Below, one piece after another: positions 21,943 to 33,745 of a stretch of 64,000 nt of DNA. The notes below the pieces were generated by a model. The model had not been told where the DNA came from and did no database searches. It saw nothing but the letters and a program-made list of their open reading frames with translations. How positions within the stretch are numbered: position 1 is the stretch's first letter; the number at the start of each line of letters is the position of its first letter. Source of the stretch: Epiperipatus broadwayi (lineage: Eukaryota; Onychophora; Udeonychophora; Euonychophora; Peripatidae). A program made the position numbers and the translations under genes. Where the stretch lies: contig JAQFVV010007283.1 of assembly GCA_028023455.1 (NCBI GenBank), forward strand, positions 50,920-114,919, given 5' to 3'.

Positions 21943-23672
21943 GGTTATTTATCTTTTCGGCATATGTGTGTTCAGGTGTATCAGTGTTATGAGATAGTGT
22001 GGAGAGTGGTGGGTCATGTGAAAGTCTGTGCTCATACCCTGTCTATTATAAATAGCTTTTCTAAATAAAAGTCTACTTTTCTTACTACTACTTGATAACA
22101 TTAATAAAAAATATTCTCTATCACTCAACATACAAACAAATTCCTTGCATATCCTTTGCGTTATTCAGTGGGCAAAATGATTTGATATTCAGTAAAGATT
22201 TTTAACTAAACACATTTTTCTCTTCTGAAATATATTTTTTTCTCTTTCAATTACCATAGAATATTAGTTGGCGCACAAAGCACTAATGAGAAAGATTTTG
22301 TTTTTCTATTCCATATTGAAAAAAGGATCTAACGTTTTTAAAATAAATTACTGTTATTATTTGTAAAGAACAAAATAATAAAATTTAAAATAAATTTAAA
22401 CTTCAATTTAAAAATTACAATAAATACAGTGCTATTCCTATGAAAATTATTTGATTTCTTCCCAGAATTTTTTTGATTTCTCCAGAATTTTTTTGACTTT
22501 TTTGTTTTGCATCTGCTCACCTGCATTTATAGTAAAAATTTACCCTACATGATTTATCAATTAATTCTAGACACTTGCTAAAATTTACATATGAATTATT
22601 TCTGTCTAGTTTTTAAAATAACTTAATAATAAATATTATTAAATAATATATTTTTTAAATTTTATTTTAATATGATATTTAAATACACCTTTTAATAAAA
22701 ACACTTTTTATTACAATTTAAATTTTCAATACCTAAAACTTTATAATTTATGTTACTATAATAACTATTTTTGATGCTGTTATAAAATTGATACAATTAA
22801 ATTAAAAATGCAACATTTAATTTACACAGTAATGAATCAACTATAAGAACAAGGAAGTGAAATTTTAATTAATTTTTATATAAATGTGCGTGAATACAGA
22901 TTATCATACATTTCATTCTGCATTTATTTCATCATTATTAAATAATGAAATAATAATTAAATAGCAATTTTAAAATTAGTTTGTTAATAATTACAAAATA
23001 TTAATTTTAATCACTAAGATTATTGATATAAAGTTATATTGTATGATTTTAATAATTATACACTTTTATCCTAAAAATAATGTTATATTTCAACTGTATT
23101 ACTTAAATAAAACTATATTGCTTTATAGTAACATAGCTTAATTTTAATACTGAAGAAACAGTGTATCTTAATTTATTTCATATATTAAATGACATGTTAT
23201 AACTAACTATGGTATAAAATTTAAAATTTTAATGAGAATTGACTATTATCCACATCCATAGAGTGATGTAACAAAATAGAAAGGCTACAGTTTCTATTAC
23301 CTTCTATTAAATTTTAAATTTTATAAAACAACCATTAAATCAATACTTATTACTAAATTAATTATTTCACTTGATGTAATTTTAAAATTTTAACACAAGT
23401 GTCTATCAAAACATATTTCACCAGACTTTAATGAAACATTTCCATTCAACATTATTAATTTTATAATCATACACCTAACTTTTATTTTCTACTAATACTG
23501 AACTTTACTAATAGCAATTTTACTTCACTGAAGAATATAGAATTAAACTATGGACATTATACATTCTTTCATCCTATCTGATGTGAAGAACATAAACGCA
23601 TTCTCACCTACTTTGCTCTATATTTTTTAAGGACTCTTATACAAACTAAAAAAAATTTCTGAAGTCATTCCT

Positions 23673-24470
23673 CTACACATTGCTAATATGTGGGGTTCTT
23701 ACCAATATTATATCATTTATTTTGAATGGATGTGGTGTGTTATGAGATCTAATGCTCTTTTCCCACATGACTTTCACTTTAGCTTGCTCCATGTCTCTAT
23801 CATTATCAATTTCCTCTCTAATGATTGGCAATGATGTTTTTATTAGCAATGGTTTATGCTGAGCATAATGAAGTCTAATAGGTCCAAATCCTGTAGATTC
23901 ATTGTAGATTATATACTTCAGGGAGTTTATAAACCCATTGTTTATAGTCTTCAGCAACATATACTCTAAATAATTTATCTAGCTCCTGCATTGTGCATTT
24001 GCAATGATTATATTGTGGATTCCTTTTGGAGGTCATAATGTGTTTGATGTTTTGAATCCAAATCCAATTATTCCATTTATTAAATATAAATGCAGTAGTA
24101 TGATCCACAACAATTATATCAGGTTTTCCTATTAAAAGAAACTGATACATTAAACATTTTATGACATTTTTGGTGTCACTTTTAAGCCAATACCAACTTA
24201 GTAAACACATCATATATAATTAATATAAACTTTTGACAGTTTAATGATGGAAGAGGCCCATAAAAATTGATTGTGAATAACTCATTAGTTAGGAATTATA
24301 GGCTTGCAGTACACCTGAACAAGATTTATTACAATGTTTGGATTTAAGGAAAGTTTTATACATTTTAATTTTTCTAAGAATTTTATGGTACATTTGGTGC
24401 CAATAAAATATAGACGAGCACATACATAATTTTTAGGAGCACCATAATGTTCATAGCTACCAATGTGCAT
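23673..24470 (-). pseudogene. Gypsy integrase remnant
   Basis: Three minus-strand frames together show a Ty3/gypsy integrase. At 24285-24470 is the zinc-binding region (HIGSYEHYGAPK). At 23899-24213 is the core: KPDIIVVDHTTAF with a catalytic-type Asp, then IKHIMTSKRNPQYN and QELDKLFR with the Glu of DDE. At 23673-23960 is the C-terminal part (NESTGFGPIRLHYA, later NDIILVRTP). Stops and frame changes separate them, so the enzyme is dead. In the intact family it would insert the DNA copy into the host genome. Confidence 0.8.
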
Positions 24471-24703
24471 ACATGATTAACTTATCAACCATGGATTGTG
24501 GTATAACAATTTTCTATGATTCACCCTGAATAGGTTTAATTTTGTATTTTAAAATATTTTGATAAAATCTTATATCTTCTAAAAACATCTTTTATATATT
24601 TATTACTACTATTTAAATAATCATAATTGTTATAATCATCAAGTATAGATCCACCCCTAACCACATTTACATTACTAAAAATGGTGTTTTGAGTATCAGG
24701 ATG

Positions 24704-24970
24704 TTAAGATACCAGACAGATAGGGTGGCAACAAAGAATATCCACAGAAATATTCTTTTTCTCTTCAATAAAGAGGACTCTATAATTGAATTGTTGGAGA
24801 TATAAGATCCATCTCATTAGTCTGTCATTATTTAGATAGATATGACTCAAAAACTTCAAGCTCCTACAGTCAAACAAAACAACTACTTCTGAGCCTTGCA
24901 ATATCTGCTGCAATTTTTGGAATGCCCAAACAACAGCTAGAGTCTCTTTTTCAGTAATGGAGTATTTCAA
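24704..24970 (-). pseudogene. Gypsy RNase H domain remnant
   Basis: The frame shows YSITEKETLAVVWA near its start, DCRSLKFL about 25 residues on, and NDRLMRWILYLQQFNY after that. These are the standard order and spacing of Ty3/gypsy RNase H. Catalytic-type acidic residues (the E in KET and the D in DCRS) are in place, but the first Asp of the domain lies upstream, where the frame is broken. It sits between the RT and integrase, as expected for pol. Confidence 0.8.
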
Positions 24971-25288
24971 CTCTGCTTCTCATAATGTCTACTTAAGAAA
25001 TATAAAACCTGAGGCACCTAATCATCACAGAGTTGATATAAAACTACTCCTAAACCATAGTAACTGATATCTGTTTATAAATAAAAATTTTTTTTACTAA
25101 AGTCAGGATAGGATAAAATGACACATTTTAGAAATTTTTGTTTAATTTTATTAAATTCAATGGTGTGATCAGTGATCCACTTCCCCTTTTCAACTTTCTT
25201 ATGCAACTTAGAGAAGCATAAAGTAAATTTGGCAAAGTTCTCATAATATGATAATATTTAGATAGACTGAAAAAAAACTTAAATTATT

Positions 25289-26165
25289 TTACCACATTTG
25301 GCATGGAGAAACACTGTATAGGCGTGACTCTTTTGAATGAAGTTGGATTCTATGTTCATTAATTAAATGTCCCAGAAAAGTAATTTCTTTTGTTGCTATA
25401 GAACATTTCTCCAGATTAATTTTTACAATTTTTGAAAAACACTCATGGAAAAACATCCATAAATGTTTCAGATTCTCTGCTGCAATTTCTGCGGCAATGA
25501 CAATATCGTCCACATATATGATGATTTTTTTCTTTAATTGCTTTGAAGAAATCTTATGCAAACATCTGATCATGCCAAGACTACTATTGATTAGACCAAA
25601 GGGCATGAGTCTGAAAACATATAACTGTTCCTTAAAATGAAATGCTACATATTGCTGATCATACTCATGCAAAAGGATCTACCACTAACTAGCAATTAAA
25701 TCAAATGTAGAGAAAATTGACCTCTTATGAAATTTAATTAGGAGTTCATGTATGAGTGGATGAATGTCACATTCAAGAATTGTCATTTCATTTAGCATTT
25801 GAGTATCTAAACAGATTCTGGCAGTATTCTTCTTTTATATGATAACCAATAACATAAGGAGAAGGTCACTTCTTAATTATTTTCCACTCCAGCATATGAT
25901 CAATTTGATCTTGTACTTCTTCCTGATAAGGGTTTGGGTATGTCTTTTGTTGGAAAGAATTGATGTTCTTCAACTTAACCCTATGAGTATATACTTCTAT
26001 TATACTAGAGACTTTAGAAAATATGCTCTTACAGCTCCACATTAATTGACACAAATTGTGTCCAAATTTAGAATTGATCGCATAAACATGTTCAATTTTA
26101 GCCTTTATGCTAGCATCAGTTAATGTATTATGGATGCATAGTAATTGACTGGAAAGGTTATACAA
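25289..26165 (-). pseudogene. Gypsy reverse transcriptase remnant
   Basis: At 25866-26165 the N-terminal part ends YPNPYQEEVQDQIDHMLEWKII, the usual entry into gypsy RT. Between 25673 and 25865 another frame gives RICLDTQMLN and SIFSTFDLIAS, which hold the first catalytic Asp region, with stops. At 25289-25672 are RLMPFGLINS (residues 21-30), YVDD (53-56, the catalytic pair) and FLGHLI (99-104). The order and spacing are standard for Ty3/gypsy. At least two stops within about 900 bp show it is inactive. Confidence 0.85.
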
Positions 26166-26169
26166 ACTA

Positions 26170-28450
26170 TATTTAAAATCAAGCTTTTCCTCTTTAAAAA
26201 GTTATTCAATATCATGTAATCAGGTCCTATTATGACTTCATGTATTAGTCAATGCATAAGAAGAAAAACATGACCAAATGCTAGAGTGACTTGGATTTGT
26301 TTTGCTAGTAATGAAAGTATATTTCCTTTCATACAAATAATTTCATTATAGGTAGATTCTAAAAGTATTAAGCTTGACTTCAAGAGTCAATTAATGTTTC
26401 AACTTTCAATTCAATGATAAATAAAATCATGATAAGACATTGATAAGTTATATGATGTTCCCCTGTAATAAAAGGTTGTAGATAGTAAAGTGTTCAGCAT
26501 CCTCACCTCATTGTTCCCCATTTTGTTAACTGAAGGTCCTTATAAAAAGGAACATATGTACAAAGAACATTTAGTTTAACTTTATGAACTTACTTTTATC
26601 TTTTTGTAATGGCTTTTTCAATATTGTGTTTATACCACTTGTAGATGACTCACTACTCTAAGAAATTTATCTCATTTTAGATCTACCAGATTGAATAAGC
26701 ATCTTAGAATACAAATTAGATTCTACATTTATATTTTGAATAAGCATCTTAGAATACAAATTAGATTCTACATTTATATTTGAAATGGGATAATTAGCTT
26801 TATCCTTTAAAGATTTCAATCTATTGTCAGTAGATATATTCTGTAATCTCCAAGGCATCTAAAATTTCTCCACCACGTTGATAGTGTATCTATCCACAGC
26901 TATTAAAATTTGTTCTATATTGCAAAGTAAATTGTTCCTAATTATATGTACAATCTGATTCCTTAAGAATGGAAAGCAGTAAGGATTTTTAATTTTACAG
27001 CCTGGCTACAGAACAATTTAGTGTAACTAACTTTACTACCATGATACTTTTCCTGGGTAATTTTATACTGAATGCTGTTCTGCTTATTGCACCTCAGAAA
27101 CTTGTTAATATAATATATTCAAAATCTCTGTAAGTATTTGGCAGCTCAAACAAAGATTGCCACCAATCTTTAGCTGTCACATATACTTAATAGATATAGC
27201 TATCTTTTTCTTTTCTGACAATGGACACAGAGAAAGCAACTCTTCAAGATTATTTAAATACTCAGAGATTTTCCATGCAATCACCTCTAAACAGTTTAAT
27301 TTTCATAAATCACAATGCCATTGAATTTTGTTGAAGCTACTATCTTCCTCTATCAACTCTTTTATTGGATTGATTCTATTTCTTTCATCTGATTTTAATT
27401 AACTATATTTTCATTTTCAACCTTTTCATTGTAATCTTTTACTTCATAACATTATGGAATACGGGATTATCCATTGACTAATTAAAATTTTTTCAATAGG
27501 TTTTTCAATTTTACTGCTATTATTAAACTGTATTTCCTCTATTTTTATATACAAATGCTACAAGTTTTCATCTAAAGTAATCTAATTACTTGATTAATAA
27601 AAATTTTCTGTTCTGTTTTGAACTTGTCAAAATTCTGATCTAACACCTCTTTATTGCTCTTTAAATTTCTTTTATAACCTCTTAATACTCTCACCCACAT
27701 TGGACATATACTTATATTCTTCTACTTTATTTATCTCTATCCATGTAACTTTTCAACTAACTCCTTTTCAATTTCTTCCTTCAACTTTACTTTGCTATGA
27801 TTAACCTCTTTTTTCACTACTTCAATTTCTTCTGTGTTAAACTTTATATGAGATTTTACTTTCTGAATATCTCCTGATAACATTATATAAAGAATATCTT
27901 TTTTCTGATTAATATTATCATTATTAATCTTGCACTGATTTACTGCCTCTTCTACTTGACTTGAATTCCCTAATAGTATTATCAGTATACTCTTATAACC
28001 TATGATCTAATATTTCCTCATGCTTATATCTGATTTAATTAACTATAATTTTAAGGATTCTGTATCTTCATTTTTAATAAATCTTATATTAGGATTTTCA
28101 AATTTGTTCTTCAGCTCCTCTCTTATTAATTCCACAGATTATTTGTTTTCTTCTTGCATAGATTCAAATTTACTATCTAGGAATTTATTATTTTCTTCCA
28201 GTTTATTATTCATTAATTCAAATTTACTATGTAAGGATTTATTATTTTCTTTAAGATATTTATTATCTTCTTTAAGAGATTCAAGTTTTTTATCAAACAC
28301 ACTTCTTAACATTTGCATCATATACATTATTTGGGAATTACCAATAAGTTCTTCAGGAGTTGATATTTTCTTCTCCCTCTTTCTTGCTCTTTACTAAATT
28401 CACCAACACTAAACTCTTTTATTGGAATAGACATTTCATTGTCTATATCT
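26170..28450 (-). pseudogene. Decayed gag/protease region of the gypsy element
   Basis: By position this region should hold gag and protease, but no long frame survives and I see no clear CCHC knuckle or DSG/DTG protease motif. Two things stand out. A minus-strand stretch at 28139-28327 encodes a Lys/Glu/Asn-rich repeat peptide (KLESLKEDNKYLKENNKS and similar heptad-like steps), probably a coiled coil as in many gag proteins. A perfect 45-bp tandem duplication lies at 26691-26735 and 26736-26780 and keeps the frame (15 residues repeated). Function is inferred from position only. Confidence 0.45.
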
Positions 28451-31287
28451 TGCTCAGAATCACTTATTGTAATAAATTTTAATATAAACTAGCAATACAA
28501 AATAAATCTTTATAAAATTCTATCATTTCTTTTCATTATAAATTCCTCATCAGTAACATCACAATACATTCAATGATTCCACTATGACAACCTATGGAAA
28601 AAAAACAATATTTCACTTTTTCATTTATATCTTAAGACTACATATTTATAACAAAAATTTATATATATATCTTTGTCAAACTATAAAATGTTATCTCTTG
28701 GTTTCATTTTTTTCCAGTGTCATTATTATTACCACCAATACCTTATTATAATGTATTAATTTCACATGTCATAATGTAAATATTTTGTCATATTTTCCAT
28801 ATGAATTAGATAATTATTAATTAAGTACTTATTGGATAATTGTAGCCACATGATTAGACAATTTATTCATTTATTTTCAACTTGTTTATTGCATAAGAAT
28901 ATTGTAATTATAACTATTTACATTGCAAATCATAAATTCTAATATTATATTAATTATAACATATATTCTTCAGTCTCCTGCTAACCAATCGAATCTACAC
29001 AGTTGAGCATCATAAAAATATTGTATCCTTATGTACAAGCTGGCAACAATATAATATCTAATATAAGTTGAATCCTAATATAAATGGTTTAATAATTTAC
29101 AAATCATGAGACATTTCATTTAAAAACATCCAGTAAGGTACAATCCAACTTTTTGACTTTAAGAATACACCAACAGGTATATCCTCAATGGCATAGGAAT
29201 ATCACTACACACAACTTCTTTATAAGATTAGTGATATCCCCATGACTCCCACTTAAGAAAATAAATTATATTTAATACTAACCTTCTTAAATTAAATTTA
29301 ATTATCAAACTATTTTATATTCTTTATTTAATAAAATAAATCTATCTTTTCTTGAATAATATTTTACAAAAACACAATTAAACTGAGAGAGTGCAAATCT
29401 CTTAAGTGCTTATGACTATCACCAGCCAATCAGATCAAGCACTGAGACAGAATTTCATAAGAAAAGGTGGTCAGTTTCATTTCAATACCATCTGCGCTTT
29501 ATAAAAATAAATATTATTTACATATGTTGCTGCAAGTTATAACATCGTTAAACTACTGCATAGTAAATTGAAAGATTTCATGCTGTATGTTTGTAATTTG
29601 AACTCAGTGTGTTGAGTGTGAAGATATTTAAGATTCACGCTTTCAGATTTAAGTACTTTAGACTGGTTTGGAGTAAAGAAACAAGTGGAACCACCTTTTC
29701 TTGTGAAATTCTCTGTCTCAGTGCTTGATCTGATTGGCTGGTAATAGTCATAAGCACTTGAGAGATTTGCATTCTCTCAGTTTAATTTCAATACCGTCTG
29801 TGCTTTATAAAAATAAATATTATTTAAAAACACAATTATAATATCAGATTATTATTATTACTTTTGAAATAAATACATTAATATAACTACATATAATGAG
29901 GGATTTCACACACATCTACCTACATAAAAGTAATAATAAACAAGAAAACAACTATACTCAGTAATTTTTCCTTATTAAAGTCATTAACTAATTTACTTGC
30001 AAGCTAAACTAAAATAAGTTAAAATTATGAATTAATGATAATCAATATTTATTATCATAAATAAAATTTAAATCATCCTTAATATTATATATCTAATATT
30101 TTATTTTAATATGCCATTTTAAATATCAATCTTTATTATAACCATTGAGTTAAATAAATAAAATTTGCATTATTTAATTTTTATATCCAAGATAAAATAT
30201 CTTTAACAATAACAAGATGATTATTATTCATTATTCTATTTATATTATGTGCAATAATATCCAAATATATTTAATCATTATAATGCACGTGTGGTTAGGA
30301 TGATGCATAATGACTTGGACATAACAAGAAAAGAAGCTCTAAACACTTGGTTAATTATAAAACAACATTAACAATTGATTATAACAACAATATAAAAATT
30401 TTAAATTTAGTTATTATACTTTTTTTTAAAAATATTTAAACATTATAAAAGTTAAAAAATATAATTAAAAATATTTAATTGGAAGTAAAAAATTTACACT
30501 TTACTATTATGAAATAATATCTTTCACTTTAAACTTGATACTATTAAAACATTCCATCATATTTCTATACTAAAGATATTAATAATGTAAACAACTTATA
30601 CATTATGTTCTACATTTTCACAAAAAATAGTCTTATATTATAATTTATTTATTTAAATATTCTATAATAAAATAACCTTATTATAATTCTATAACTTGTT
30701 ATATACTCTATGGTTATTATTGATTATAAAATAAACATATAATTATTTCCATAGTAAATATATGGCGTTCAACTGTATTATTTTTAATACTATACATTAT
30801 CAGGCTTTGTTATTATATTTCATATTACTCCCACATAAGTCTATAATTTGATCTCTAAAAATTTTGGAATTTAATAAAAACATTCCTCAAATCTTTATTT
30901 AAAGACACTCTTTTTAATATTTCATTTGTTTAATATTTATCTATTCTTGCATTAACTAAATTTTTACCATCACTTGAGACTCTAGATAATTATTCTTTAC
31001 TCAACTTTACAATTTATCAAATACAATGTATGGACCAGTGTGATTAAAAGTAAGGGATTGACATCTAGAACTATGACAAATAATGATAGCATGGATAGGT
31101 AACTTAAGAACACATTTTTCTTGTGTCTACCTTAATTTCTATCTTGGCTTTTCTTTAAGCTCTTACAGATTTACACAAAAAATGCTACTGTCCATATATC
31201 ACAAAACATACAGACTTATTTTAACTATATTACACTTAATATTAAATATCTTCTTATCACTACAGAATTTTCTAATAACTACTTTCC
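28451..31287 (-). other. Untranslated leader region of the gypsy element, with a nested foldback
   Basis: Between the gag-like region and the 5' LTR lie 2.8 kb with no recognisable frame, longer than the few hundred bases usual for a gypsy leader. Part is a foldback insertion at 29376-29786. The remainder is AT-rich and may contain decayed gag or further insertions that I cannot identify. The element-strand sequence next to the LTR (GGAAAGTAG...) is not a clear tRNA primer-binding site. Confidence 0.4.
29376..29786. mobile_element. Foldback/MITE inside the gypsy leader
   Basis: Arms of about 95 bp (29376-29475 and about 29690-29786) are inverted copies beginning aattaaactgagaga and including aagtgcttatgactat, gccaatcagatcaagcactg and aagaaaaggtgg. 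The loop of about 215 bp is non-coding. A direct repeat of about 40 bp (atttcaatacc.tctg.gctttataaaaataaat) starts inside the left end and again just past the right arm, so its history is more complex than one insertion. Confidence 0.65.
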
Positions 31288-33745
31288 TGAACCACTAATT
31301 GTCTATTAAAACCCTCTGTATAAATCCTAAAAACATAGCAAATAAACACTACATATTTTCATAAAAATAATATCCAAACTTTCAAACATAGCATACCTTA
31401 AACACCAAGAAAATTAAAATACAATAAACAAATGATTTATGATATTCAACTTACCATAAGTACATTCATTTAATTATTTATAATTTGTTCAGAGATCAAT
31501 TATTCATACAGTATATAATTATATACAGATTATAATAATTATATTCATACTTCTTGTAAATTATTATCACATGAAAATAAATATAACAAATATGATATTT
31601 ATTTTATCTAAATTTTAGTTTGCATTATAAAATATTAATATCTTATATTAAACATAATAAATGAAACTTACCTTAATCATATCTTACTATGATTATCATT
31701 GACAATCTTCTAATTGATATAACCTCTTGATGTTATAAATAAAAGTAAAAAAAAATTAATTTTTCTTTTTTTTTTATTAAATATAAAATTATAAAATATT
31801 TTAAATCTTAAAACTATTATATATTAAGAATAATTATAAATATTAATATTAACTTAAAACTATAATCTATTTCAATAACTAACAAAAAAAAAAATAAAAG
31901 TTTTTTTCATTCTTTAAACTGAGTCAGTAAAGAAGCACTAGTCTCCACAACAATCAGTTAACTTACACAGAGATTTTTTCTTCTTGTTCCCTCCACTTTA
32001 TTTCACAGTTCTTTGCAACATAATTAAATTCTATGGAAATGTTACTCATCAATAACAAATAAAAGTTCTTATAATAAAGTTCATTCTTCCTATGTTATTG
32101 ATAAAAACAAATTCCTCCAAGTTAATAAATAACCTTTTATTATTTTAGACAAAAATTGTCACATTTAAATTTTTTTTTCTTTCAGCATTTAACTAAGCAT
32201 GGCAAAATTATCTAGCTTTATAAATTTCTCCAATTCATTCATATTTAATTTCAATAATGCTGATAGAAAACTTATTAACTCTTATAGTTCTTAAAATAAT
32301 TTGTATTTAGCACTGTAATAACTTTAATAATATTTGTCAGCCACACTATACAGTTATAGAGTTCTTCTCCTGGATAATACATATTCATTATACTAAAACA
32401 ATCATGAATTATTTTTTAATCTGAATAGCAGTTAGGAAAGACAATTTCACACAAAAAAAATCAGTATTTTTCTCTTCTTAAAATTATCAACGCTCTACTA
32501 AAATCTCTCATAAATTTAAATAAGAAATATAAATAGCTTTTTTGAATAAAAGTCTACTTTTCTTACTGTTACTTGATAAAATCTGTAAAAAATGTTTCTA
32601 TCACTCAACATATGAATATGAATAAATATAAATTCCTTACATATCTTTTGCATTGGTCAGTGGTCAAAAGTTTTTTTAACTAAATGAATTTTTCTCTTCT
32701 GAAATATATATATTTTTCTTTCAAATACCATAGAACATTAGTTGGCACATGAAGCATTAATGAGGAAGATTTTGTTTTTCTATTCCATATTGGAAAAAGT
32801 GTCTAAACTTTTTAAAATATTTTCCATGGTTTTATAAATTACTGTTACTACCTTTAAAGAACAAAATATGAAACTTTAAAATAAATTAAAACTTTGATTT
32901 AAAAATTACAAAAAATACAGTTTTATTCCTATAAAAATTACTTGATTTTCCCAGAATTTATTTTACTTTTATTCATATCTGCTCACCTGTATTTATAATA
33001 AAAACCTACCCCTACATGATTGGTCTATTAATTTCAGACCCTTGTAAAATTTACATACCAATTATTTCTGTCTAGTTTTTAAAATAACTTAATAATAAAT
33101 ATTATTAAATAATATATTTTTTAAATTTTATTTTAATACAATATTTAAATACATCTTTTAATAAAAACACTTTTTATTACAATTTAAATTTTTAATACCT
33201 AAAAATTTATCATTTATCTTACTATAATAATTATTTTAATATTGTTATAATATTGATACAATAACATTAAAAATGCAACATTTAATTTACACAACTAATA
33301 ACTCAACTTTAAAAACAAGAAAGTAAAATTTTAATTAATTGTTACATAAATGTTCTTGCACAAAAACACATTTCATTCTGCATTTATTTCATCATTATTA
33401 AATAATAATTAAATAGCAATTTTAAAATTAGACTTAATAATTACAATATATTAATTTTAATCACTAAGATTATTGATATAGAAATATATTATATGATTTT
33501 AATAATTATACATTTTTATCTTAAAAATAAATAGCATGTTATATCTTAACTTTATTACTTAAATTAAATTATATTGCTTTACAATAATCTAGCTTAATTT
33601 TAATATTGAAGACACAGTGTATCTTAATTTATTTCACATATTAAATAACATGTTATAACTAACTATGGTATAAAATTTAAAATTTCGATGAGAATTGATT
33701 ATTATTCATATCCATAGAATAATGTAGCAAAATAGAAAGGCTACA
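31288..33745 (-). repeat. 5' LTR of the gypsy element (uninterrupted copy)
   Basis: This 2,458-bp copy aligns along its length with the interrupted copy at 19185-23289. It preserves the empty sites for both nested insertions (near 31775 and at 32528-32541). In the element orientation it starts TGTAGCCTTTCTATTTTG and ends GGTTCA. It is non-coding and very AT-rich, and no promoter element stands out. Confidence 0.8.

Larger units (their letters stand above)
21235..22060 (+). mobile_element. Dimeric hammerhead-bearing PLE-type insertion 2 with perfect 14-bp TSD
   Basis: The 14-mer tataaatagctttt occurs at 21235-21248 and 22047-22060 and flanks a 798-bp insertion. The sister LTR has the 14-mer once (32528-32541) with nothing inserted, giving a preserved empty site. 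Inside are two tandem units sharing ccatcatcagattttcaatt, gttggagtgtggagta, a hammerhead core and gagatagtgtggagagtgg. The hammerheads are 455 bp apart and bracket one complete unit. There is no coding capacity. The units match the terminal blocks of the PLE at 14975-16910. It is either a partial PLE remnant of tandem terminal blocks or a retrozyme-like non-autonomous element mobilised by PLE enzymes. Confidence 0.85.
19185..23289 (-). repeat. 3' LTR of the gypsy element, interrupted by two insertions
   Basis: Homology with the 5' LTR resumes after each interruption: 19185-19700, about 20467-21248 and 22047-23289. Matching landmarks include ctgaaccactaattgtctat, agagatcaattattcatac, gccacactgtacaattata and taactaactatggtataaaa. 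The purine-leaning run just outside its start (minus strand, just above 23290) could be the polypurine tract, but it is weak. Confidence 0.8.
19185..33745 (-). mobile_element. Ty3/gypsy LTR retrotransposon with 2.46-kb LTRs and nested insertions
   Basis: Two direct copies of a long repeat, 19185-23289 and 31288-33745, flank minus-strand pol fragments in the order RT, RNase H, integrase. Both copies begin tgaaccactaattgtc and end gaaaggctaca on the plus strand. Read in element orientation, the LTR therefore runs TGTAGCC...GGTTCA, with the usual TG...CA ends. Removing the two insertions (about 770 and 798 bp) from the first copy brings it close to the 2,458 bp of the second. The LTRs differ by roughly a tenth in the parts I compared, so the insertion is old. 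Outer flanks (ggtc and aaat) do not match, so no target-site duplication survives. A clear primer-binding site is not evident. Confidence 0.8.

Noticed and set aside
28020-28397. 125-residue Leu/Ser-rich plus-strand frame
   Set aside because: Antisense of the minus-strand coiled-coil repeat in the gypsy gag region; low-complexity composition explains its openness.
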